From Apostichopus japonicus (Eukaryota > Echinodermata > Holothuroidea > Aspidochirotida > Stichopodidae): a stretch of DNA of 64,000 nt. The notes beneath the pieces are model-generated. The model was not told where the DNA came from. It saw only the letters and a list, made by a program, of their open reading frames with translations, and did no database searches. The translations under genes and the position numbers were made by a program. The stretch lies in NCBI RefSeq assembly GCF_037975245.1, contig NC_092575.1, positions 2,363,001-2,427,000 on the forward strand, given 5' to 3'. How positions within the stretch are numbered: position 1 is the first letter of the stretch; each line of letters starts with the position of its first letter. This document shows positions 1 through 14,800 of the stretch, in pieces.

Positions 1-1728
1 GTCCCCCGATCACATGATGGTGATGATGATGATGCGATAATGTTTTACTGTTTGAATTCATCATTCTGCCGCCTTGAAATTTCAAGTCGATCGATTATAA
101 TAATTAAAAGAATTTCAAAGTCAGTTTTTACACCAAAGAGTGACAATAAATCAAACACATTTAAAGGACAGCAAATCAGAACTCAGCTTGCATCCATTTC
201 CTAACTTTGAGACATAAATTCTGGAAGCTGAAATTAAGTTCTAAAATATCCAGCTGGATTTCAGTTCAAGTTACATCAGGCAAAATTCCACAATTGTCAC
301 ATCTGCAACCTGTTGCTTATAAAACCGTTGTCAAACAGCTCATTAATATATTCTGGGCTTAATTTTATAGCTTAATTCATGCAACTTTTAGCAAACCTTC
401 ACAGCATATGCCAATTTCGAATGAAATTGTTTCCAACTTGCAAACAACTTTGCAGGAAATGTAGGCTAGATATTAATTAGCCAGGAACGGAAAAAGGAAG
501 CTCTAATTTTGATTGCTGATGAAACCCTGCAAATACACTTTAGCAACCCTGAAAATTTCTTCCAAGAGCTTTTCTGACAGGTTTTAGAACTGGTTCGAAG
601 AGAGAGGTACGAAGTCTTAGTCAAAATTGTGATATGAAATGAGCGGAAAGTAAACTTTTTTTTCTCAAGGTTGCCATTTGAAAAGTTTGAAAAGGTTCTC
701 TATCGACTGATGATGGTGTCACTTTGCAGTCATTCCAGAAAAACTGGCAATAGTAAAAGATGATGAATGTTCGAATCGCGCTCCTTAAAATCCAGATCCA
801 ATTCTTATATGATAATATCGTCGAGCAAATAAGGCACTTGAAACCCTTCCAAGTCAAAACAGTTGGAAATTATTCGTCCCAGATGCGAAACTGAACATGC
901 TGTTACCTACTCCTACATAAAATGAAAGTTCTCTGCATACACAAGTCTGTTTATGTAAACACTATGATGTCGTTTTTTGATGTACAAGGAGTATAAGCTT
1001 GCGAATAAGTAATTCCAAGTTCAGTAGATGCCTGCTAAATCACAGATATTGGTGTTTCATATACAGTAGTACTCTCTCCTTAACACAGCTAGTACACATT
1101 TCCTTGGTCTACCCCTTCCAAATATGAAGTGTTTCGCTGACACCAGGAGATTCAATAATGGTATTATTTAACAATTAGCATTCTCACAGCCACTCCACCT
1201 GCCCCGATTCGGCCAATAACAGTTGTTGGAACAGTCCAAAGGACTCAACGTCCCCCCAGTGGGTATTAGAGGAAATTTTATTGCAGGTAAGATAAACACT
1301 TCATTTAACACTATTAAATGAGCCATTTGAATTCTCCAACAAGGATAAAGTCCATGGACACAAAGGGTGGTTGAAATACAAGTCCAATCTCGACCAGTGG
1401 TAGGTACCAGCACATAAAAATTTACCTCTTCCCCCTAATCCTGAGCTGTCCTTTCTGAAGAAGAGGTACTTAAGTCATGGGGATGAAACAGCCAGCAACT
1501 TTAACATAAACATATAAAGCAAGCATTGTGACCAGAGACAAAGAAAATGATGAGGTCATAGATGGAAAGTGATGGGTGTTTTAAGGGGTTGGTTGACAAA
1601 TTGTTTTAGTCAGACCAGAGTTTCACACATTAGATGAAAAGTAATGTGTTAGGTGAAGGTGGATATTTGACACGGTTGAATATGTCACAGCTAACAAGGG
1701 CATTTTACCCTATCAAACTATAACTATA
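1..1728. other. Non-coding stretch, no gene recognised
   Basis: AT-rich sequence with only short ORFs and no convincing splice-bounded exon on either strand. It lies downstream (minus strand) of the last visible exon of the Lys-rich gene, so it is probably intron of that gene, but the next exon is not visible. Confidence 0.5.
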
Positions 1729-2728
1729 TTGCAATTCTGCTGTGTCAGGACAGTATCGTCCATAATATTATCAGCAAGGACTCTGGACTGGACAGACTCA
1801 TTGCAAGTCTGCTGTGCCAGGACAGTATCGTCCATAATATTATCAGCAAGGCCTCTGGACTGGACAGACTCATTGCAAGTCTGCTGCGCCAGGACAGTAT
1901 CGTCCATAATATTATCAGCAAGGGCTCTGGACTGGACAGACTCATTGCAAGTCTGCTGTGCCAGGACAGTATCGTCCATAATATTATCAGCAAAGGCCTC
2001 TGGACTGGTCAGACTCATTGCAAGTCTGCTGTGCCAGGACAGTATCGTCCATAATATTATCAGCAAGGCCTCTGGACTGGACAGACTCATTACAAGTCTG
2101 CTGTATCCTGACAGTATCGTACATAATATTATCAGCAAGGACTCTGGACTGGACAGACTCATTGCAAGTCTGCTGTGCCAGGACAGTATCGTCCATAATA
2201 TTATCAGCAAGGACTCTGGACTGGACAGACTCATTGCTGCAAGTCTGATGCCTCCTGACAGTATCGTCCATAATATCATCAGCAAGGACTCTGGACTGGA
2301 CAGACTCATTGCAAGTCTGCTGTGTCAGGACAGTATCGTCCATAATATTATCAGCAAGGACTCTGGACTGGACAGACTCATTGCAAGTCTGCTGTGTCAG
2401 GACAGTATCGTCCATAATATTATCAGCAAGGACTCTGGACTGGACAGACTCATTGCTGCAAGTCTGCTGCCTCCTGACAGTATCGTCCATAATATTATCA
2501 GCAAGGACTATGGACTGGACAGACTCATTACAAGTCTGCTGTGCCAGGACAATATCGTCCATAATACTATCAGCAAGGACTCTGGACTGGACAGACTCAT
2601 TGCAAGTCTGCTGTGTCCTGACAGTATCGTCCATAATATTATCAGCAAGGACTCTGGACTGGACAGACTCATTACAAGTCTGCTGTGCCAGGACAGTATC
2701 GTCCGTGATACTATCAGCAAGGACTCTA
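1729..2728. repeat. 72-bp minisatellite, about 14 copies
   Basis: The unit begins around AGGACAGTATCGTCCATAAT and recurs every 72 bases; the CGTCC element falls at 1757, 1829, 1901 and 1973. Some copies carry three extra bases (CATTGCTGCAAG in place of CATTGCAAG near 2235 and 2450). One copy near 1990 carries a single extra A (CAGCAAAGG for CAGCAAGG). Because 72 is divisible by 3 and the unit lacks stops in several frames, long ORFs run through it on both strands. The one-base slip moves the reading frame mid-array, which argues against a translated repeat protein. It sits about 140 bases beyond the donor site of the 2869-2901 exon. Confidence 0.95.
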
Positions 2729-2868
2729 AACATATTATTGAATGATACTATGTGAATTGGTTGTATCTGCACAGTCACTAAATTCATGTCATAAAACCGT
2801 CACTAAAAATTGAAGCCAATAATCTGTTCTAAATTCTCACAATGTGAAATTCTTAATATGGCTCTTAC

Positions 2869-5800
2869 CTCCTGAGATGCTGTTCGGACTGTCCTTGGCC
2901 TCTGAAAAGGGAAAAACAATGAATGATAGAAAATGAATTTTTAACCCAGTTTATTCCAATGATCATCTTCATCGTTGGAAAAGACCCTGGGTACTTTGCA
3001 CTATCCTACTTAGAAAAATGTTCTACAAACCTTTTTTATTGAAATTTCATGATTAATTGCTGGAGCTTATTGTCAATCTTAAGTCCCCAGTTTTATGATA
3101 AGCTGCACAGCAATAGTTTTTTACTGTAATAAACGATGTTTCCTTCTAATTGCTCTTCTTCTTTCTTTTGGTGTAAATTGTTGGTCAAAAGTACTGCATA
3201 TAAATTAATATTATGTTATGATTTTTAATGAATACCTGCCCGATGGTCCTGCATAGTGCCTAACCATATGTGACTTACCACCGCCACCAGATATTAAAAA
3301 ATAGTGTACTGAATATTCATAAACATTACCGTAGCAACCCCAGGGGTGGAAGAAAGGAAGACCACATTGCTCTGTGGATCAGATACTAAAACAATATCAG
3401 AAGGCGAAATTTTATGTTGCTTCTGTATAGAGTGGCGTCTCACCTGAAAGATATGAAAAAGGAATGGAAAGAAAAATTAAATACTGAGTGAGTGAAGACA
3501 AACAAGACCTAATTAGCAAATATGAAAACAACTAATATGGTAAAACAAAAAGAAAAATATAGCAGACAATTAAGAAGGGCTTATGAATCTTGCTCAACCA
3601 TCCTTAGGTTTGCCTCCAAACTTGTTTTCCATAAGTACATTCCAGAAGGTTCCTGCCATCAATGTTTTACAACAATTTTTTTTTTTTAACTGCCGGTTCG
3701 CAACATTTTTTTTTATACCAACTCTACCACAAGGGAGAACCGAGATGCACTATTAATGGTACTGAAAGTCCCACAAACAATGCATACATCCTGGTTTCAA
3801 ATAATTAAACTCGTATTATTTGGACTTCAGTTAAAATGCCTCTTAATATGAAAGAGGACTTACTCATGAATGCATGAATTGCCTGAGCCATTGTCAGAAC
3901 ACCAAGGTACGTTAGAGGTTTAGTAGTAGGCTGGAATCAAGAGCGATCAAGGGTCAGAGGGGGGAGGGGGGGGGACACAAGCGTAGACCACCTTGTAAAA
4001 GACCTGGACTAGCTATAGGAAATTAATTTTATGGAACATAGGCATGCAAACAGACTATATCATGACTGGCATGCTGGCTTCCTTGAACCCGTGTCCAAGA
4101 ACAACAGTTTCACCGGCCTTTCATCTTCTGCGTCAATTGTGGTTTTATTGACGAAATACACAAAAAAGTGTGGATTTTAGCACATTCTATTGTAATACAA
4201 GTTGTGTACTTAAAGCAAGGTTTAATGTTGATTTTAGGGATGTTTCTTTTTCCATACATATCAGTATTTATAGAGCATCAGCAGAACGAGTCTGCTACCT
4301 TGAAATAAGATCCAAAATTTTGTACCTTGTACGTGACTAATATCAACTAGCTGACACAAGTTATTAGGTGGTTATTTGGGTGGGAAAAAAATAATATATG
4401 ACAGTGTCCCTTTGATTTGAAATGAGTATAAAAGCTCTGTGATTGTAGAAAAATTGGAAATTAACCAGCTTGCAACCATGCAACCCAAACAGTTAATTAA
4501 TACTATAGTAGTATAAAAAGATAAAATATTATAAGGGACGTCGACAATTGGGCAATCATGGTTCCCCCCCCAGCCTCCTCTCCACCCACAAATAATTTCA
4601 CAGCAAGAATTTCATGTGGGCAGTCAATTTCAACAACACTGAACATTCATTTAACTCCTGGTCACAATTTCAGCAACACTGAATATTAATCTGACTCCTG
4701 GTTATACCCGTACCCACATCCATGTCAAGCCTATGTTGTGTCCCTGATTATTGGCACCATTTAGGGTGAGCATACATACCAGCACCATATATACTGTATG
4801 TATTTACATCTAATAGATTTAAGATTTTATTTAAAATTTTAAAAAGCTTGGAACAGGGGCATAGCTATACTTTTTACGTTTTAAGGTAGGCCTAATGCTT
4901 TTCTTGTGGGAACAGGCATGACCAGTTTTCTCCCCAAAAAATTCTGAATTTTTTTTTGGGGGGGGAGGGGAGGGAGGGTTGACAGATATTTGCTTTGGAT
5001 AAAATCGTGGTAATTTATTGCATGCTAGAAGAAAAAAAAGGAATATATAGTGACGCATTAATTCTCTTCAGGTAAAATTCTCAAGTCCTGTTAATTCTTA
5101 CTGCGTTACTTCTATACTTACATTCAAGTATGAGGTACAAAACTGTTGACTTTTGTTCCTTCTCATGGATAATTTTCTCTCCCAGAACAGACGCATTCTG
5201 AGGTTAAGATCCCTTGCATAAAAACCTGAACCTATTTTATCACCTTAAAGTCACTGAATTTGCATTATTGCTGAAGATCCTCTGAGAAATAATTTTCACC
5301 AGGACAGAATATTATTCCAAAATAAGACATTTTGGTCATTTATTGTTCAAATGGGTTCCTTTAATTCCTATGTCCGGTGTAAGAATAAATCGGATGGGTG
5401 CGCAGAACAGATTACACAGAGTACAGTCAGACACCACAATCTCAGAAAATCACAATTTCTGGTTATTCCAACATTTTATATCAATCGAACACAAACAAAC
5501 AAAGTAAAATTTCTTTCAAAAATCATGATTCCCTTACTTTTACTTGACAAACGCACAGCTTTGTCCGTTTGCCGTAGAGAAATGAAGATCGTTTCACCGA
5601 ACACAAGCATCTCATCTTGAATAACACACCAGTGACCAATTACAAAATGAGGACCAAAAAAATAAAAAAACACCCTTTATACAATCTATCAGATGTTCAT
5701 TCTACATTTAACTGACTGGCATACTGCAGCAGCCACAGAAGTTCAAAAGGAAATTTTTCTTCACCTAGTCATTCTAACCTTAATTCTAAAATACCCTCTT

Positions 5801-8800
5801 TTATCTGGATCCTTCCCTAATCTCGAAACAAACACACAAAGACCTGCGATATCAGTGTGTCTTCCTTATTTCGGACGTCATGGCTTCTGAGAGCGTGTCT
5901 CAGCTTTTTAAGCGGTCCATCGTGTAATCCCAAGTTACACATCGGTAAGTATGTTTTGAGTCGGTGGTATCTCACCTCCAACAATGGGTTGAAGCCAATT
6001 ACAAAGGGTAGCCAAATATGTTTGACTGTAGTTTATCTTGTTAAACACCTCTGGTATCTTTGATTATATATTGACCATGTTCAGAATAAAACCAAGGAAT
6101 TAAAACTTTAAAAATAACGATGATCGATTTGTGATTTGATCTTCAGATAAAATTTAAAAAAAAGAAGAGAAAACAACTGTGGTTGCAGAGGGGGGGGGGG
6201 GGGGTGAGGACCAGGAGAGTTTGATCCCTTCGAGTTTGGAATCATTTCTTACAAAAATTAAGACTTTGTACAATTCCATTAATAAAAGCAAAGTGCTGAC
6301 AATTAAATGCATCTATATATTCACTATGGAATGTAATTTGTCAATCGAAGAAGGGATATTTTATAAAAATTTTGAAAAGTCGAAGATTACAGTATACTTT
6401 GTAAAATGTTTCCAAATTTTCTTTATCTCCAAGGAGACCAGATTTTTTAAAGTTTGATCTTCTGTTCGAGTGAGAAGATAACATTTTAGGGTTTCTCAAA
6501 TTTTGACACTGATGAAGGAAGTTACGATACCAAACATCAACTCTCCTGGTTATTTTTCATACATATATTTTACATCTTACTTGAACCTCAACCCATCTTA
6601 CTCTAGACCTCTTCATTTCCCCATCTTTCTCTTCCCCCACCCCCCTCCCTTTCCCTTTCTCTAGCTTCTGTAGCTATTTGTTTGATTAAAAAATGATAAA
6701 TAATAATAAGCAGCAGTTGACCACAAGTAACCACAAATGTGGTAGAAAGCCGCAAGGGCTTATGGATTACAACTTACACATTGGGTGGCTTCCAATTCAA
6801 CATGTTAACTCAAAAATTTTGAATCTTTGCAATATAGAAAGTCATTTCAGAATGGGAAAACCGTAGATTGCTCTTGGACTTAAGACACATCTTAATGGCT
6901 ATGACCCGGCCGGTAATGGAACCTGGAACCTCCCAATTGCTAAGCCTCATTCCTTAAAATGCCACCGCCTTTGTCCACTCAGCAGCCACATCACCCGTAT
7001 CAACGAAAGAACAAAGCTATGGGGCTTGCTAAGTATTGGCTGATGACAACAGAGCTGACTTTGTGATGTTTACCACCCATCCCCCTGAACCCCTCTGAAG
7101 TATCATTTTTCAACACTGTTCACAATTTCAAATTCAAAACCAATGTTTATTTTGTATTTAATCTCTACATATAATACCATTAATTTGTTTATCAGCAACA
7201 AAAAAGGCCCTGATTTACACACAAGTGAAAAATTTCAATTATTTTGATTAATTTCACATCACAAATTTAAATAAATATTGACAAATACTTAAAGTGATAG
7301 GAACATGTATGCATATGATCATTGACTCAACAGATCCATAAGAGCTATTTAAAAGAGGATACTATGAAATAAAAGTACAAAGATGAACAAAGTATTTCTG
7401 GTAATTAAATCCTTCCAAACTGCATTCTTTTATACAAATTTTTTAAGTACCAAAACACTTAGCACTTAAGCTAACATCGGAGAATCATAGATCCCGCTCA
7501 CTGCACCGTAGCCACCGCACTTTGCAAACATGAACTCTTAACAGAACCCCACCAACTATGTAAACAGGCCATGAATGAGGACAGCTTTGTGACTAATCAA
7601 AGGAATATCAATACACTCCTTGCCGCCCGCCCGCCAGTCCGGAACCTTCCGGCCGTGATGATATGACAGTTTCTATATTAGGAAAGTCTTAAATAAGGAA
7701 ATAAATAACTTCAAACTTATTTTTAGAACTTTATCTAGATATCTATTAAGGATCTAGTTAAGACTGTATCGCTTCTGGAGGTCAGAGCAGATTTTGTGCA
7801 TACCTGACGTACAATCAGCACGTCTTTTCCATTAAGATCAGTCAAGCATAATTGATACAACCAGTCTAACTTTCTAGCTAGAATCAACATTATTGGCAAA
7901 TTGTCCAACTAACCTTCTAGGATGCCTTTAATTTATTTCAGCCTATCTCCCCGGGGCCCCACCCCCTCCTGCCCACATACCCTCATCCAACTCGTTTTAC
8001 TATCATTTCTGGGATGCAGCTCAGACTTAATTATCATTTGTCTTGCAATCAGCACATCGAAAGCAGTCTACCTCATATCAGGACTCCGGATAGCTGTTGG
8101 CAAAATCTCACGTATTTTTCATTTGAACTAACTAAAGTCATGCCCCACACCCCCCCCCCCCCTCCCTCTACCTAACTTAGGAAGATATGTTTCTTGCTAT
8201 TGATATCATTTACCTCTAGAATGTAGCTCATCATTTTACTCATTGTTCATGTTTTGTAAAAACGAAGCAAGAGTAAATAAAGTGCATTAATAATTTAAAA
8301 TCTGCATTGCTTTAATGTTGCACGTGAAGGGAGCTTGAACAGGGTAACCATACTTTTCGGGCTACAAGATCTGTTAGAGTTGGGTGAAATTATCACTTAT
8401 TCACCAATTATTGATATTGGAGCTTGGAAGGAGCAGGAAAAAAAACGTCTGACTGTAGTTTTACAAACTGGAATCTAAGTTTGAAATATGATCTATGTAA
8501 TTTGTACCTGGTAATTTGTACCTGTTTCAGCTTCTCTTGCCATACATTCCAACTCGCACACTTCGTTCCTCCAAAAAAACTGTATTTAACTGTTCCTAAA
8601 CCAAGCTTGAAGACCTACGGTGACAGAAGCTTTGAATACTCTGGCTCTTATCTCTGGAACAAGTTACCAGATCACATTCGAACGTGCTCTAAACTTTCTA
8701 CGTTCAAAAGTCTACTTAAGACCCATCTTTTCAGTTTTCACTTGTTCTTTTGTATATATTAATCTGCTTTCTCTGTATAGCGCCTTGAGCTGTGACTTTT

Positions 8801-11800
8801 GTTTACTGATTTGACGCTATATAAGTCTCATTTATTATTATTATTAGAATTGCAGCCAACTAACGAAGAAACCTAAAGCAATGCCGCGTGCAATATAGAC
8901 ATATAGACAGAGCGCCAATGTCAGCAGTATTCATTGTAAATGCAGTTCTACTGTTGACAATAATGCATTGTCCCATTTCATTATCATAATGACTGCTTAA
9001 GCAGAGTACCTGGTTAAACTTAAACAAACTTACAATGGATTGCATGCACCAGGAATTTGTGGTAGCATATTAGTATACTGTAATTCTTGCAGCGGGTGTA
9101 AATATATAAATAGATAGCCATTGTAACATTTAAGTGTTGTCAATAATACGTGATGGCCCGAATTTACACCGCAGCAACTAGAAATATATGCATGCTTTAC
9201 TATTTGCACATACCGTGCGTATATTCAGTTAATCACAATATACATGCATTTATACAGTGGTTTATATGCTCGAGACTTAGGGACATTGTTTGTTTCAAGG
9301 ATTTTAATGAAGGTCAGAAGTCAGGCGCCACCTATTTTCTACCTGTAAATAATAACCAGTATATGCATGCACAACCTACGCCATATCCAGGCGCGTAGCC
9401 AGGAATTTGCCAAGGGAGGGGCAAAACTGTAGATTCGGCATTGCAAACTATCTAAGCGTAGCGCCACCATGTTGGCGCGAAGCGTACAAGAGAATTTTGG
9501 CTGAAAATGCCTCCCAGATCGCTGGAAATGGCACTTCCCAGGACTTGTAAGTTGCATCTTAGCATTTTCTCTTTTGAAAATACTAGGGATATCATAAAAA
9601 CATTAAAAAAAAAAATTTTAAAATATGCTCAAGGGGGGGCGGCTGCCCCCTTCGCCCCCCTTGGCTACGCGCCTGGCCATATCTATGTCGTTATTCAGTC
9701 TACATCCCCATCTAACCAACCCCGCTTATGGTGCCGAACATGCCATAGTAATGGCGGCTGTTGGCAGCTCTTATAAAACCCTGACTCACCAATGACAACA
9801 ATGCATTGTTAAGCTATGGAATTCCATATGTTTGTGATTGTATTTCAGCTATTTCTACTGCACCTGCTTTTACAAATGAATCTATGAAGTGCACATTTCA
9901 ATGTGAAAGTAAGAAGGGATATTTTGTAGACAAGACCCAACAAGTTTCATTATAATAGTTTGAGGGCAGCGTGGAACAGGGCTATAAATTTGTAAAGCAC
10001 AATTGGAAGAATTCTTTGCAGTTTGAAAAGAACAGAAACTAACTGACAAAGTATTTTTAGTATGTAAGTACAGTACATGTAATTAAACTTTAACACCACC
10101 AGCTAATGCACTGCCTGTGAATTCTGCCAGTGCTTTACTTCAACTGTGAAATTTTTTTTTTTTTTCATGACATTATGGCCATTTAATCTCCTTTAAGGTA
10201 CCAAGGCACACCATCTTCAGCCACTACTTGTTACTGATCAGATCTCAGTCTTGTAAAAAAACACAAAGGTAACATGAACAGTTAAGAAAAGGACAGATGT
10301 GTTGAATATTCGGCCCTGTTTCTGGAGGTTATATCCCTCAAACATATTCCCAAAAATACTGGGTTGGGGGTTTGGGGGTGGGGGGGCGTCGGGAAAATTA
10401 ATGAGACGATCTGATGTTTTTGTTGTCACGTTATCACCAAATGTTGTACCTCTGTTTTACTGTACTCTGCAAACTTAACCTTGGGACACCAGTTAACTTG
10501 GAGGCAGTATTTCAATTTTAAGCCAAATAGACAGTGCATGGATCAATATTGCAGTTTGAATAACAATCTTAAAATTAAGAACTGCTGCGAAGAAATATTG
10601 GGATGGCTGATTTACGAAATTGTGTAAAATAGAAAATGCACAGACAGTTTGCTAATCTACAAGGTCTTGTTTTACCACTTTATTGCCAGTTAAACTGCTA
10701 TCTGAGAACCTTACATTTTGTTTAACGAACAAAGCACAGAGTAACTTAAGATTGTTGTAAATTATTAGTGAGCTATGGTAAAATGCTCTGTACAAAAGAT
10801 GGAATTATAACAGGTTTTGTTCAATATCTAAGTGAGCATTATTCATTTTTCTTAGCATTTTCATGGGGGGGGGGGGGGGGGGTGGGTCGATAGGCTTTCA
10901 ACCTATAAACCTCCTGAGAAGTGATAATGCATTAACTATATAGTTTCCAAACATCCTTTCACACATGCAAATCAAAGGCTTCTATTCCAACATACACACA
11001 CACCCACGTACAGCACGCACACACAATTATTTGTTAGACTACAGTACAATTCTTAAAGGGTTACATTTTGCTGGGACTATAACAGGCACCCCAAAATTGT
11101 TACACCTATAATGGCCACTATCTTTTTAAAAGCTACGAATGTATCCATTACTTATTTGACCACTTGTGTTCCTTTTTGAATGAAACAGAATTACTAAAGA
11201 TGATCTGCAGTACTTTTACAGAGATTTTATCAATTGAAAAAAAAAAAAAACTAACTGAGTGAGGTGAAATATTCTTTTTTTTTAAAGTTTGATATAATCT
11301 CTCTGTTAATTAACATCTCGACAACAAAAGCTCAACTCAACAATAACCTGGGCAGGTCCACAAGATATCTCTCTTGTAATATCCTGTACAATATACTGTA
11401 CATGCATGTCTTATACTGCAACATACTATGGTTTTTGTGTACAAAAACTGCCATACTGCATCTAAACACTTGAATAGCAATCATTTACCCATATTCCATG
11501 TAGTATTTTGCTATGCATTATGGGATAAATTATTCCCTGGAAACTTACTGCTTCAACATACTCCATTTTATAGTATGATCATATTTTATTATAACTGCTT
11601 TATATCAAGGTCATTGAATCATCCCTGACTATAATTGATAAAGAGGCCCTGCAGTGTTTTCTGGATTTTTGTTTGTTTGTCTAACGCAGATAATTACAGC
11701 TCTAAATCTACAAAGATAGGCTAATCAGATAAAATCATACCTCATAATTGTACACAAAGAGTCAATATAGGTGCCTGTTATACACAATTGCAATAAGGAC

Positions 11801-14800
11801 ATATGATGGACAGTATACACTGTATAAAGAACTTTAGGTTGTTTATCAAGCTAGTCACCAAATGAAAAGAAAAAAAAAGTAGAAGAAAAAAATAAAGAAA
11901 AAGAGAAAACTTCAACAAGAAATATGAGAACAATACCATTCACTAACATATAATTGCTTTGTGGCCTATACAGTACCATGCAGACCTGTGATACAATTAC
12001 CACAGCACTGAGTACACTATGTTCTAAGTCGATTTCCTCTACACGGTATAAGTATAATTAAATGCAATGCTCTATATGCACAAGTAGTCAGCTGGAATCT
12101 TTGCAATTGCAAAGTAAAATAAAGAACTGAAAATAGGAGAGCAAAACCAATAGGAGTGCCCAAAAATTGGAATCTTCCTACTTGCAACATACTGAACCTG
12201 GCTGATCAAACCCTCCCTCCCTCTACCCCTCGCCCCCCCACTTCCCCTCCACCATGTTTCTAAAAAAAAATAAAAGATTCAAGAAACATCGACATGGGTG
12301 CCCCACCTCTTGAATAATTAAGTTGAATATACTTCTGAACTTAATATGATGCACACCTGACACAACTGGTATACGTAAGACAAAACTACCAGTCATATGA
12401 GACTCTAGCTGTTTTTGGCCTAAATATGAATGAGAATACATGTGAAAAAGTTCACAGAGGAACACTATACTTGCCATGATGTTTTACTCATACAGGATAA
12501 TGCAGAAAGTTCTCTCCCAAAATCTCACGATTTAGATTAATAACATCTTAAAATCAGAATCAGTGTTCATCAGTAGTTAAAATCCACTGTGATGTATGAC
12601 GTTAGCTCGAGACGCATTCTACGATCCTTCCATGAAATAGACAGTTTGAACTTCCAAAATAATACTGTTCATAGTTAGATGTGGACCACCATCCTGTCAA
12701 AATCGATGATTTACTTAAGACCTTGCAAATTCAACCACACACTGAATAATTATTGACAGTTTCTTAGCCCATGAAGCCCACACATGTGTATTAATAATGC
12801 TGTAAAAATACCAGTAGTTATTCTAACTGTGGTGTGCGCAGGTAACAATAACAGGCATGGGTCACATGTATGCTACAGTAGGTTGTGACTCGCAAACTTC
12901 ACCAAGTAATAGTTTTTGGGGTGGAAATTTGCACGCACTATTGGTTCCTAAGAGCGGAGAAGAAAGAAAGTGGCCTCCACATCATTGTTCGGGGGCAAAT
13001 CCCATTAAAAATCCAGGTTTTTATCAATAAAAACAAAGCACTGTGATTAAATATTGCAGTGTGTTGTGAGTGCATTTGCTAATTGCACAGTTCAATGACT
13101 TAATTGAGCCTAGCTGGTGTTCCAGATGTTTTCATTAAATTTGAAGGATATCTAGGACACCTGTGAGGGTGAAGGATGCATGTATTCAGCAGGCCTTATT
13201 CACATTCGAGAACTCGAGGAGGATCAGTATGATCTTGCTAATTGCTCTCTGGAATGTTATAAAGCTGAACTCAGACGTGTCCACAATTGAGGACAGTGGA
13301 GGTGCATGGATCAAAATCAAATAAGAACAGGATTACACAATTAAACGAAAATGTGATGATTGATTGTTTACACATACTGAGGCGACTTGATCTAGCACAC
13401 CCACCTGTGGATGGTTATAGTGTTTATGCAGAATTACTTAGAAGTATAGTGACTAGGGCAAGTAGATTGAGTTCTCAGTCTCACGTTACGATCTTCCCTA
13501 CCTATACTACAGCAAATACAACCTGATTCCATTTTTGGCCAAAATCAGGGGAGATTGAATATCTACCCGAGTTGGCTTGACCGTCATGCAGGTCATGTGA
13601 TCCCTGAGCATTTTCAATACAATCTTGATCACCCTTGCAAGATCAACATGGGGGATTTCATTGTGACTGTGGGATGTATTTTTATTTGCTCCCCATGTTA
13701 ATGGCATATATCCTAGGCCTACATAGTTTTGATCTATTTCATACATATGATTTTTAAAGTGTTATGCCTCTCATATATAACTGAATTAGCTATCATCCAT
13801 TCCCCCACCCTCCCCATCACTCCCCCTCCCCCACCCCTGGTTAATGTACACGATGACTTGCATTAGGCCTACGCTAGTGTCACTGCATGACAGTGACATT
13901 GTATTGACTTAAGCCTACCAACAAAGTACCAGACAGTAACAAGTCTAGGCTAGGCTGACACAAATGACAGTGAAACTTGAATAGGTCCAGAGGAGGCTAC
14001 TACTAGGATTATTAGTTCATTAGAGTGTTCCCTATTATAGGTGATCACAACTGTTGAATCTCACCACACTGGAGCTTAGGAGGTTACGTGGGGACTTGAT
14101 CCAGGTTTTCACGTTTTTGTATGGTTTCTTCAATTTATCCTTTACCGACAATTTCATGTTTGCTAACAGTAGTTGTACCAGAGTTCATTGTCTTAAACTC
14201 CAACAGAAAGTTTTCTGTCTTTAAAATGATGTTACTATTTATTTATAATTTGAAGAACTATATTATCTGTCTGTCACTGTCAGCATCTCGAGCAGACAGC
14301 CAGGTCGTGATTGACGTCTGAATATTTGATAAAAGTACGAAAACGTATGGCAAGCCGTTTGGATTTTTAAACCTAACTTGGCCTACATATTCTTTAAAAA
14401 CTTAACTGCAATCTTCCACGGTGAAATATCTGTAATTTGAAATTCAATTAGGCTAGCTGCAATTCTTGCTATTTGCTTATTGGACGTATTGGGTACTTTA
14501 AAATATTATATTTTTTATTTAGTGATAGTAGAGGGCTTAGCAGCATGATAGGATCTTAGTCGCAGATGTTCAGATGTTAATGACTGGCATTTTTTGGCAG
14601 TTTGTTAACAGTGCTTTAGTTATCATCAATTTGTGATAGACCTATCTTGAAAATCTTTGAAGATAACAAAGTTAAACAAAAATAATAATAAATGAAGATG
14701 TCACGAGATGTTTCGAATTCTCAGTCTCACCACCCTGGAAAATTATAACATTTCGAGGTGGGGGGGTCGAAAATATTGTCTATGGTGTTGATAACTTAAA

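Noticed and set aside
1713-2787. Repeat-protein ORFs of 198-338 codons
   Set aside because: The minisatellite is open in several frames and a one-base slip changes frame within the array.
13287-13526. 80-codon plus-strand ORF as a gene
   Set aside because: No flanking splice sites or motifs; it lies within the long intron of the Lys-rich gene.
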